DNA from: Candidatus Uhrbacteria bacterium
GTDB taxonomy: Bacteria; Patescibacteriota; Patescibacteriia; UBA9934; GWF2-40-263
Direction of reading: 5' to 3'
Assembly (NCBI GenBank): GCA_016205995.1
Contig: JACQSJ010000003.1
Coordinates: 1-18,026, forward strand
Length of the DNA: 18,026 nucleotides
Part shown: positions 6,679 to 13,202 of the stretch, piece by piece
How the letters are laid out: the number at the start of each line of letters is the position of its first letter
Numbering within the stretch: position 1 is the stretch's first letter
Notes under the pieces: generated by a model
Database searches by the model: none
Seen by the model: the letters and a program-made list of their open reading frames with translations, nothing else
Told to the model about the DNA's origin: nothing
Made by a program: the position numbers and the translations under genes

Positions 6679-9162
6679 CTAAATCAGCGCCACGCTCGCG
6701 ACGGTGTCCCCTTCTTTCTTAAAGCGCATAATGCGAACACCCTGAGTGGCTCGACCCAGAACCGAAACGGACTTGAGCGGCGAGCGCACCACCTGGCCGG
6801 AGTCGGAAACAACGAACAAATCTCGCGTATCGTCAGCGGGCACGATGTAGGCGCTTACGATCTCGCCTGTCTTCTTGGTGATGTTCGCGGTCTTGATGCC
6901 GGATCCGCCACGGCGTTGGACTTTGTACTCTTTGAGTTCGCTGCGCTTGCCGTAGCCTTCATGCATCACAACAAGAAGCTGGTCGCCTTTTTTCGAGCTC
7001 GTCGCCCCCACAACGTCCATCCCAACAATCTGATCCTTGCTCTTAAGTTTCATTCCGCGGACGCCAGAGGCATTGCGGCCCATGGCTCGGATATCTGTCT
7101 CCTTAAAACGGATGGCCTGGCCAAGACGGCTCACGAGAATCACCTCGTCCTTGCCAGTCGTGGGTTTCACCCATTGCAGGTTATCGCCGTCCACCAGTTT
7201 AATCGCGATGAGTCCGGAGCGACGGATATTTTCAAACTGGTCGAGTTCCACTTTTTTGGCCGTCCCCGTGCTCGTCACCATGAGCAGGTACTTCATGCTC
7301 TCCATGTCTCCGGTCGAGAATGTTGCTGTGACGGCCTCCCCAGGAGCAAGCTGCAAAAAGTTCACGATGGCCTGCCCCTTGGCTGTGCGCGACGCCTCCG
7401 GAACGTCATAGGCCTTGAGGCGGAACACGCGTCCACGATTGGTGAAGAACATCAGGTCCTTGTGCGTGGTCGTCGTAAACACCTGCTCGACCACGTCGTC
7501 TTCTTTGGTTGTGAGGCCCGCGACCCCTTTGCCACCGCGATGCTGCGTCTTGAACGTATCCGGCGGGATGCGCTTGATGTAGCCAGCCTTAGTGATCATG
7601 ACGACCGTCTGCGTGTCGGGCACAACGTCCTCAATCGAGAACTCCTTGATACCATGCTTCACGATCTGCGTGCGGCGCGGCGTCCCGTACTTGTCACGCA
7701 GCTCTTCGACCTCCGTGGCAATGACTGCCATCATCTTTTTTTCGCTCTTTAAAATCGATTCGAGCTCTTCGATGAGCCGTTGCATCTCTTTGTATTCTGT
7801 TTCGACTTTGAGAGTCTCGAGGTTGGCAAGGTTCTGCAAACGCATTTCCAAAATGGCGGAGGCTTGGCGATCCGAAAGCTTAAACTTGCTCACCAGGTTC
7901 ACGCGTGCCTCGTCCTTGTCCTTGCTCTTCTTGATCGTCTTAATGATCTCATCGATCTTCAAAATGGCGATGCGCAACCCCTCCAGGATGTGGGCCCGGT
8001 CGGTGGCGCGCAAAAGATCAAACTCGGTGCGGCGACGCACGACCTCACGGCGGTGCTTTACGTACTCCTCCAAAATCATCTTGAGGTTGAGGACGCGTGG
8101 TTGAATCCCATCCACGAGCGCCAGCATGTTGTAGTGGATCGTCTCCTGGAGCTGTGACGTCTGGTAGAGACGATTGAGTACCTTCTTTGGATAGGCATCT
8201 TTTTTAAGCTCAACCACGATGCGCACATCGCCCTTGCTGGATTCATCGCGCAAATCGCGGATGCCTTCGATCTTCTTGTCGCGCACGTTCTCGGCAATCT
8301 TCATGAGCAGGGTGCTCTTGTTCACCTGGTAGGGAATCTCGTTTACGATAATCGAAAAATTCCCCTTGTTATCTTCCACGATCTCCGTCTTGGCGCGCAC
8401 GACCACGCCTCCCTTGCCGGTGGCAAACGCGGCTTGGATGTCTTTCTGGTTGTAGGCGATGGCGCCGGTTGGGAAATCTGGGCCCTGGACGATCTGCGCC
8501 AACTCATCAATCGACGCGTCCCGATTTTTGATCAGATGCAAGATCGCGTTGGCGACCTCGGTCAGGTTGTGCGGGGGAATATTCGACGCCATGCCCACAG
8601 CGATGCCGACCGTGCCATTGATGAGCAGGTTGGGAAGTTTGGCCGGCAACACTTTGGGTTCCTTGTGCGTGCCGTCAAAGTTGGGCATGAAGTCCACGGT
8701 GTTCTTCTCGATGTCCAGGAGAAGCTCCTCACTCACCTGCTCCAGCTTTGCTTCCGTGTATCGGTATGCGGCCGCGGAGTCCCCGTCGAGCGAGCCAAAG
8801 TTCCCCTGCCCGCGGATGAGCGGCATGCGCATGGAAAAATCTTGCGCCATGCGTACCAGAGAATCGTACACGGCGGAGTCGCCGTGCGGGTGGTATTTTC
8901 CCAGCACGTCTCCGACGACCGCGGCACACTTCTTGAACTTGGCCCCGCTGCGTAAACCCGTCTGCCACATCGAATACAAGATGCGACGATGTACGGGCTT
9001 AAGCCCATCGCGAATATCCGGGAGTGCTCGCCCCACGATCACGCTCATCGCGTAATCAAGGTAGGATGTCTGCATCTCGCCGACCAAACTCTGCGAGATA
9101 ATTGAGTCTCGCTCAGGAGCTTGAGGCTCGGATGCTTCACGGGGTGGTATCTTCTTGCTCAT
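6679..9162 (-). CDS. gyrA: DNA gyrase subunit A
   Basis: The 827-residue product is GyrA, which breaks and rejoins DNA to introduce negative supercoils with GyrB. The catalytic Tyr135 lies in AAYRYTE. The quinolone-resistance region reads GKYHPHGDSAVYDS, keeping Ser96 and Asp100 (E. coli Ser83 and Asp87), the quinolone-sensitive state. The C-terminal wrapping domain has a GyrA box, QHRGGKG (540-546), which separates it from ParC. The ATG at 9162 (MSKKIPPRE) is preferred over upstream in-frame starts, which lie deep inside the previous gene. Even so, it overlaps that gene by 26 nt. gyrB is not in the window. Confidence 0.97.
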   Translation of the reverse strand: MSKKIPPREASEPQAPERDSIISQSLVGEMQTSYLDYAMSVIVGRALPDIRDGLKPVHRRILYSMWQTGLRSGAKFKKCAAVVGDVLGKYHPHGDSAVYDSLVRMAQDFSMRMPLIRGQGNFGSLDGDSAAAYRYTEAKLEQVSEELLLDIEKNTVDFMPNFDGTHKEPKVLPAKLPNLLINGTVGIAVGMASNIPPHNLTEVANAILHLIKNRDASIDELAQIVQGPDFPTGAIAYNQKDIQAAFATGKGGVVVRAKTEIVEDNKGNFSIIVNEIPYQVNKSTLLMKIAENVRDKKIEGIRDLRDESSKGDVRIVVELKKDAYPKKVLNRLYQTSQLQETIHYNMLALVDGIQPRVLNLKMILEEYVKHRREVVRRRTEFDLLRATDRAHILEGLRIAILKIDEIIKTIKKSKDKDEARVNLVSKFKLSDRQASAILEMRLQNLANLETLKVETEYKEMQRLIEELESILKSEKKMMAVIATEVEELRDKYGTPRRTQIVKHGIKEFSIEDVVPDTQTVVMITKAGYIKRIPPDTFKTQHRGGKGVAGLTTKEDDVVEQVFTTTTHKDLMFFTNRGRVFRLKAYDVPEASRTAKGQAIVNFLQLAPGEAVTATFSTGDMESMKYLLMVTSTGTAKKVELDQFENIRRSGLIAIKLVDGDNLQWVKPTTGKDEVILVSRLGQAIRFKETDIRAMGRNASGVRGMKLKSKDQIVGMDVVGATSSKKGDQLLVVMHEGYGKRSELKEYKVQRRGGSGIKTANITKKTGEIVSAYIVPADDTRDLFVVSDSGQVVRSPLKSVSVLGRATQGVRIMRFKKEGDTVASVALI

Positions 9163-9487
9163 AAGTAGTCTCGTTGTCTGAAGTTGCTTCTTGTTGTTTT
9201 TCTTTTTCTGCATCGTATCCGGCTTTGAGCGCCTCAAACGCCCTGGAGGCTTCGTCGATCCCCTGCGAGGGGTCCAGCTGGGCTTCCCTCACTTCCTCGA
9301 CCGCTCTCGCTGCCCCTTGTTCAATCGAAGAGGTAATTTGTGGAACCGTCGCAAGGAATCCACGGATGGTGATCACCCACCCTGTGGCGATGATCGCGAG
9401 GCCGAGGCACATCAGCGCCCAGAACCATCGTCGATGTCCCGCACTCATGGGCCGTAAGGACTGTGGTTTGGGGCGAGGTGTTTGCAT
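9137..9487 (-). CDS. One-TM protein of unknown function upstream of gyrA
   Basis: No family recognised. The 116-residue product has a basic N terminus (about 20 residues), one transmembrane segment (about 22-46, FWALMCLGLAIIATGWVIT) and then a charged, probably helical region with acidic repeats to the end. The likely topology is an N-terminal anchor with the rest outside or inside, undecided. It starts 4 nt after the MBL-fold gene and its last 26 nt overlap the start of gyrA, suggesting translational coupling. Confidence 0.7.
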   Translation of the reverse strand: MQTPRPKPQSLRPMSAGHRRWFWALMCLGLAIIATGWVITIRGFLATVPQITSSIEQGAARAVEEVREAQLDPSQGIDEASRAFEALKAGYDAEKEKQQEATSDNETTYEQEDTTP

Positions 9488-9491
9488 AGCG

Positions 9492-10142
9492 CTAGCGCGT
9501 GAGTGAAACGATGACCATGTCGTCTTCGGGGAGGTCCTTGCGCGTAACCTTATACTTATTCATCTCCTCACGGCGGCAGGTGCCGAAGGCTTTACAAAAC
9601 GCATCGACGCTGCCCAGCGTCTCCTTCATCCCCTCTACCGCATGCGACATGGGAATCACGACCCGCGGCTCAATTTGGGAAATGACCTCTGCAGCCACCT
9701 TGGGGTCCATGACTCGACCGCCTCCCACAGGGATCATTAAGATATCGATGTTCTCAAGTTTCTGAAGCTCCTCATCCGTGAGTTCCCGGTCAAGCGCCCC
9801 CAAGTGTGCCAACCGCATCCCTTCGGTCTCGATACGAAAAATAAGATTCTGGAGCCGCCCGCCCTTCCCTTCTCGCTTCAGCGGCGCGGACACGCCAAAC
9901 ACAAACACGCTTCTCACTTCGAACTCTCCGGGAAGGTCAATCACATAAGGATGGCCAGCGACGGCTTCTCGGTTGTTTGCGTCTTCCTCATCATGTGAGA
10001 GGAGAAGCACCTCCGCTTCAAGCGTCCGCGGAAATCGAAGACCGGTTGAATTCTGGTAGGGGTCGGTGACAAGACGGACATCTCCTCCCGCGGTTTTGGT
10101 CGTGATCTCAAAGGACGAAAATCCGTTCCAAGAAATTTGCAT
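9492..10142 (-). CDS. MBL-fold (UlaG-like) protein with degenerate metal motif
   Basis: The 216-residue product has the layout of short metallo-beta-lactamase-fold hydrolases: a start like SWNGFSSFEIT, then LVTDPY, LLLSHDEEDANN, PGEFEV, LAHLGAL, DILMIPVGGG and VVIPMSH. In the active family the first metal motif is HxHxDH; here it reads SHDEEDANN, lacking the second and third His, while the later AHLG and PMSH histidines remain. It may bind one metal or have lost hydrolase activity. It lies 5 nt after the upstream unknown gene and 4 nt before the next, within a set that runs into gyrA. Confidence 0.78.
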   Translation of the reverse strand: MQISWNGFSSFEITTKTAGGDVRLVTDPYQNSTGLRFPRTLEAEVLLLSHDEEDANNREAVAGHPYVIDLPGEFEVRSVFVFGVSAPLKREGKGGRLQNLIFRIETEGMRLAHLGALDRELTDEELQKLENIDILMIPVGGGRVMDPKVAAEVISQIEPRVVIPMSHAVEGMKETLGSVDAFCKAFGTCRREEMNKYKVTRKDLPEDDMVIVSLTR

Positions 10143-10147
10143 ACGTG

Positions 10148-10828
10148 TTATTCCTCCTGCGCAAAGGTGTCCTTCCAGTACTCGGTTTCCTTTTTCACGA
10201 TCTCGAGCTCGGGATCAGGCTCGGTGATGAGGAAGCCTTCGCGGAAGCGGGCGACCTTGCTCTTGATCTCTGCCTGCTGGTTCTCGTCTCCGCCCTGTGC
10301 AAGAGTCTCGAGTGTATCGATCGCTTCTTGAATCTTCCCTGCCTCTTGCGTCCACTTGTCGACCAGCGCCTGGTACTGAGTCGCCTGCTCCCCCACGCGG
10401 TTCTTCAAAATTTCCGCGAGCTTGTCCTTGGCCACCAAGATCCCATCCTCAACTTGATACCGTTGCTTTGCGTCCAACGACTCTATAAATAGATCACTGG
10501 AGACGAGTTCTTCCAAACTCACCCCCTCGTCCAGGTGCGGCTTGATGACCGCTCGCACGGTCTCGTCAACATGTTCCAGAACCATCTTGTTGAGCATCTC
10601 CTCGGCGGAGGAACTCGTCAGCTCCTGGTAGGCGCGGCGGTAGGGGTACTCCTTGATCCCAATCGTATAGAACGCATGCTTAATCGCCGCCTCGTCAAGG
10701 GCGTCGTTTTTTGAGAGGTCGTCATGGATCTTCTGGGCTTCGGCTTTGATCGCCGGCGGAAGGGTGGGCACAAAATGCTTGATGGCATACTGAAACTCTT
10801 CGAGCATGGATTGGTGTGGGTGGGGCAT
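10148..10828 (-). CDS. Helical cytoplasmic protein of unknown function
   Basis: No family recognised. The 226-residue product is rich in Glu, Lys and Ala, with no signal peptide or transmembrane segment. It appears almost fully alpha-helical, with a likely coiled coil near residues 130-185 (DKLAEILKNRV onward). The start MPHPHQSMLEEF at 10828 is preferred to in-frame codons further upstream, which would overlap the promoter; MLEEF at 10807 is also possible. Neither has a Shine-Dalgarno sequence. It is the first gene of the gyrA set, so it should be expressed with gyrase. Confidence 0.75.
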   Translation of the reverse strand: MPHPHQSMLEEFQYAIKHFVPTLPPAIKAEAQKIHDDLSKNDALDEAAIKHAFYTIGIKEYPYRRAYQELTSSSAEEMLNKMVLEHVDETVRAVIKPHLDEGVSLEELVSSDLFIESLDAKQRYQVEDGILVAKDKLAEILKNRVGEQATQYQALVDKWTQEAGKIQEAIDTLETLAQGGDENQQAEIKSKVARFREGFLITEPDPELEIVKKETEYWKDTFAQEE

Positions 10829-10860
10829 AGGGGGAATAGTTAGGCTGATTCTGCGTAAAA

Positions 10861-10889
10861 ATACTACCAAAAAAGCGGCGACAACTCAA
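10861..10889 (-). promoter_or_regulatory. Candidate promoter of the gyrA gene set
   Basis: On the minus strand TTGAGT (10884-10889) and TAGTAT (10861-10866) are 17 nt apart. Each matches four of six consensus positions. Transcription would begin near 10854, about 26 nt before the ATG at 10828. Confidence 0.45.
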
Positions 10890-10906
10890 GGTCGAAAACT
10901 GGCAAT

Positions 10907-10933
10907 TGAAAAGACGAGGAGCAAGTCCTCGTC
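10907..10933 (-). terminator. Terminator of GC-rich cassette 1
   Basis: On the minus strand GACGAGGA, a 5-nt loop and TCCTCGTC form a perfect 8-bp stem followed by TTTTCA. It ends the two-gene cassette and separates it from the gyrA set. A tandem TGACGG repeat lies between this hairpin and the 47-residue gene. Confidence 0.75.
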
Positions 10934-10977
10934 CGTTGGGGATCGTCCGTCAGTTGACCGTCAGGACGTTCCCGTTG

Positions 10978-11121
10978 TCAGGCGTTGAGACCGCACAGCC
11001 ATACGCCCACGGCCACGACCCCGATGGCGACCGCGAGTAGGCAGCCTAGCTCGCCCATGCCATCGATGAGATCCTGGATGGTCTCGTCGATCTTGACGAG
11101 TATCTCTCCACACTTGTCCAT
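10978..11121 (-). CDS. Small membrane protein of unknown function (47 residues)
   Basis: The ATG at 11121 has a clear ribosome binding site, AGGAG, 7 nt upstream. The product has a charged N terminus (MDKCGEILVKIDETIQDLID) followed by one hydrophobic segment (about residues 25-44, LGCLLAVAIGVVAVGVWLCG), so it is probably an inserted membrane peptide. It contains three Cys. No family recognised. It begins 23 nt after the stop of the 237-residue gene, in the same GC-rich transcription unit. Small size and membrane location are reminiscent of toxin or regulatory peptides, but nothing further supports that. Confidence 0.6.
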   Translation of the reverse strand: MDKCGEILVKIDETIQDLIDGMGELGCLLAVAIGVVAVGVWLCGLNA

Positions 11122-11144
11122 GATCGCTCTCCTGGTTGAAGGCG

Positions 11145-11858
11145 CTAGCTTGCTCGGCGCTCTGACGCCGAGCGCCAGCCCCAGCCCAAGTGGATCCACT
11201 GGAGCTGGAGGTCGGCGTCGACCATGCCGTGGAAGACGATCCCGCGCGGATCCGTGAGCTGGATGTACAGCTCGCCGGACGCGGGGTCGCGGATGACGTC
11301 CGTGAGGCCACCATGGATCGTCCCATGCGGTGCCGTGTAGGTGAAGTCTGGAGAATCTGGCGAGGTCAGCTCAACGTGCCTACCCGCGCTTCCCAGGTCG
11401 ACCGTGAACGGTCGCTTGGAATCGGGCCATGGCACGAGCCTCATCTCGATGATGGCCTTGAGCAGACCATCTCGGTTCAGGTTCCAGGTCGCGACGCGGT
11501 TCGTCGGCCGATCGCGCCAGCTTCGGGCGACGTCCTCGCGGCCGTTGGCCCACGCGAGCGCGCGGCAGTGCCCGCGCAGGGGGTTGTAGCCCTTGATGCT
11601 GGCGTAGTCCCCGTCGAAGTGGCGCACGACCACGTCGTAGAAACCGTTGCCGTTCCCCCACCCCATCCCAACCACGGGACCGCGAGCGGCCGCCACACTG
11701 GAGCCATCGCGCGAGGCCTGGATGCGGAAGCTCACCTCCCGCACTGTGCCCATGACGACGGGCTCCACGAGTCCCAGCGCCAGCGCGAGCTGGTCGGGTC
11801 CCGACAGCACTGGGAAGCATCCGGCTCGGAAGATCTCTTGGATGCGATCGTTTTCCAT
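11145..11858 (-). CDS. GC-rich protein of unknown function in cassette 1
   Basis: No family recognised. The 237-residue product, from the ATG at 11858 (MENDRIQEIF), is rich in Trp, Gly, Arg and Asp, is soluble-looking, and has no signal peptide. Its middle (FYDVVVRHFDGDYASIKGYN) and C-terminal half (beta-rich, HGTIHGGLTDVIRDPASGEL) suggest a beta-sandwich or binding domain. Lys is scarce and codons end mostly in G or C, unlike the flanking genes. A GGGAG lies only 2 nt before the ATG. The promoter and terminator of its own, plus foreign-looking composition, suggest acquisition by transfer. Confidence 0.65.
   Translation of the reverse strand: MENDRIQEIFRAGCFPVLSGPDQLALALGLVEPVVMGTVREVSFRIQASRDGSSVAAARGPVVGMGWGNGNGFYDVVVRHFDGDYASIKGYNPLRGHCRALAWANGREDVARSWRDRPTNRVATWNLNRDGLLKAIIEMRLVPWPDSKRPFTVDLGSAGRHVELTSPDSPDFTYTAPHGTIHGGLTDVIRDPASGELYIQLTDPRGIVFHGMVDADLQLQWIHLGWGWRSASERRAS
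11152..11173 (-). promoter_or_regulatory. Hairpin at the 3' end of the 237-residue gene
   Basis: GCTCGGCG and CGCCGAGC form a perfect 8-bp GC-rich stem with a 6-nt loop, just before the stop codon of the 237-residue gene. AGCGCC/GGCGCT (11171-11176 with 11141-11146) offers a competing pairing. No T run follows, so it is more likely an RNA-stability or coupling element than a terminator. Confidence 0.4.
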
Positions 11859-11896
11859 CTCTCCCTTTCTTCCAAGCGCCTGCTTGGAACTGTCCA

Positions 11897-11925
11897 AAAC
11901 TACTCGAAAACTTCCTTTTTGTCAA
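11897..11925 (-). promoter_or_regulatory. Promoter of GC-rich cassette 1
   Basis: On the minus strand a perfect TTGACA (11920-11925) is followed after 17 nt by TAGTTT (11897-11902). Transcription would start near 11890, about 30 nt before the ATG at 11858. The -35 box forms half of an inverted repeat with the opposing S1 promoter. Confidence 0.65.
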
Positions 11926-11932
11926 CCGATCG

Positions 11933-11960
11933 TTGACTTTATGACCATCTCTGCTACACT
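11933..11960 (+). promoter_or_regulatory. Promoter of the S1-ftsH operon
   Basis: TTGACT (11933-11938) and TACACT (11955-11960) are 16 nt apart. Transcription would begin near 11967, leaving a 5' leader of about 70 nt before the ATG at 12038. Confidence 0.7.
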
Positions 11961-11997
11961 CCCCTCGTCATTAATCAATGTAACTCCGCGTGGACCC

Positions 11998-12027
11998 CTC
12001 GAAGTCAACTTCGGGCCGTCTGCCGGC
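11998..12027 (+). promoter_or_regulatory. Hairpins in the S1 mRNA leader
   Basis: CGAAGT/ACTTCG (12000-12013) forms a compact hairpin, extended by a G-T and a C-G pair. A second small hairpin, GCCG/CGGC (12015-12027), is followed by ATATTTTTAT directly before the ATG. No Shine-Dalgarno sequence exists. S1 genes often autoregulate through structured leaders, so this may be a translational operator or attenuator; that is inference. Confidence 0.4.
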
Positions 12028-12037
12028 ATATTTTTAT

Positions 12038-13198
12038 ATGACACAGCCAGCACCGCAGATGTCAGAACTCGAGACACTCATGACAGAGGGTGGGTACCTG
12101 AATCTTCCCCAGGTGGGAGATGTCGTGAAAGGGACCGTGATCGGCACAGGCCGACGCGAAATTCGCATTGACCTGGGTGGCATCGCCACGGGTGTGGTGC
12201 GTGGCAAAGAGCTCTTTGCCGAATCCAGTGAGTATCAGAACCTCGAGCCTGGTACACAGGTAGAGGCCACGGTCATGGAGATCGAGAATGAGAATGGTGA
12301 GATCGAACTCTCGTTCCGTTTCGCCGGCCAGCAGAAGGCCTGGGAGGACATTCGCGCCATGTTCACGACCGGGGAAACGATCGAAACCAAAATCCTGGAA
12401 GCCAACAAGGGGGGACTCATTGTCCGCGTGGGAACCGTCAACGGATTCCTTCCTGTCTCCCAACTCTCTCCAGAGCACTACCCACGCGTGAGCGGGGGCG
12501 ATAAAAACAAAATCCTGGAGAAGCTCAAGAGCTACGTCGGGATCAAAATGACCGTGCGCGTCATCGACGCCAACGAAGCCGATGAGAAGCTTATCGTGAG
12601 CGAAAAAGCCGTCTGGGAAGACCAGCAAAAGAACGTCCTCTCCCAGTTCAAGGTTGGCGACACCGTCGAAGGAGAGGTGACCGCCCTGGCCGACTTCGGC
12701 GCCTTCATCAAGTTTGGAGCGCTCGAGGGACTGGTCCACATCTCTGAAATCGCTTGGCAACGCATTGACCATCCCCGTGATCTCCTGAAGATCGGACAGG
12801 AAGTCAAAGCGGAGATCATCGGCATTGAAGGCAGCAAAATCTTCCTCTCGATGAAAAAGCTCGTGCGTGACCCATGGGAGAACGTCTCGGAGCGCTACAA
12901 GGTCGGTGACGTCGTAGAAGGGACCGTGCTCAAGGTCAACCCGTTTGGATTCTTTGTGGAGCTCGACGCGGAAATTCATGGCCTGGCCCATGTCTCTGAA
13001 CTCTCCGACAAGCCGGTTGCTGATGTAACCGAAATCGGCAAAGAAGGCGAGCGCATGAAATTCAAAATTGTCTCCATCGAACCAAACGAACACCGCCTCG
13101 GCCTCTCGCTCAAGGCGCTCACGCAGAAAGCGGAGCCGGAGCCAGAGCCAGCCCTCGCGCCAGAACCTGCCATAGCCTCTGAGCAACCTACCGAGTAA
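12038..13198 (+). CDS. rpsA: 30S ribosomal protein S1-like protein (four S1 domains)
   Basis: The 386-residue product has four S1 RNA-binding repeats: roughly residues 18-85 (GDVVKGTVIG), 100-185 (GETIETKILEANKGGLIVRV), 198-270 (GDTVEGEVTALADFGAFIKF) and 285-358 (GDVVEGTVLKVNPFGFFVEL), then an acidic Pro/Glu tail. Repeats 3 and 4 carry the most typical motifs (GLVHISEI, GLAHVSEL). S1 brings mRNA to the 30S subunit, which suits a genome where most genes lack Shine-Dalgarno sequences. E. coli S1 has six repeats; four is usual for shorter homologues. The ATG at 12038 is chosen over a GTG at 11990 that would lie in the hairpin leader. Confidence 0.88.
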   Translation: MTQPAPQMSELETLMTEGGYLNLPQVGDVVKGTVIGTGRREIRIDLGGIATGVVRGKELFAESSEYQNLEPGTQVEATVMEIENENGEIELSFRFAGQQKAWEDIRAMFTTGETIETKILEANKGGLIVRVGTVNGFLPVSQLSPEHYPRVSGGDKNKILEKLKSYVGIKMTVRVIDANEADEKLIVSEKAVWEDQQKNVLSQFKVGDTVEGEVTALADFGAFIKFGALEGLVHISEIAWQRIDHPRDLLKIGQEVKAEIIGIEGSKIFLSMKKLVRDPWENVSERYKVGDVVEGTVLKVNPFGFFVELDAEIHGLAHVSELSDKPVADVTEIGKEGERMKFKIVSIEPNEHRLGLSLKALTQKAEPEPEPALAPEPAIASEQPTE

Positions 13199-13202
13199 TC
13201 AC

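Noticed and set aside
9163..9237. Upstream in-frame extension of gyrA
   Set aside because: It would overlap the preceding gene by 101 nt and the added residues are low-complexity Lys/Asn/Gln sequence; MSKKIPPRE at 9162 fits the family better.
10839..10846. GTTAGGC, identical to an integron attC core site, near GC-rich cassette 1
   Set aside because: The 7-mer pattern is expected many times by chance and no partner core or attC fold was found around either cassette.
11990..12037. GTG start giving a 16-residue N-terminal extension of the S1 protein
   Set aside because: The extension falls in a hairpin-rich leader, has no ribosome site and is not part of an S1 repeat.
12062..13186. Long open frame (374 codons) on the minus strand opposite the S1 gene
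   Set aside because: It mirrors a clearly real gene with strong codon bias, has no recognisable domain and no promoter or ribosome site.
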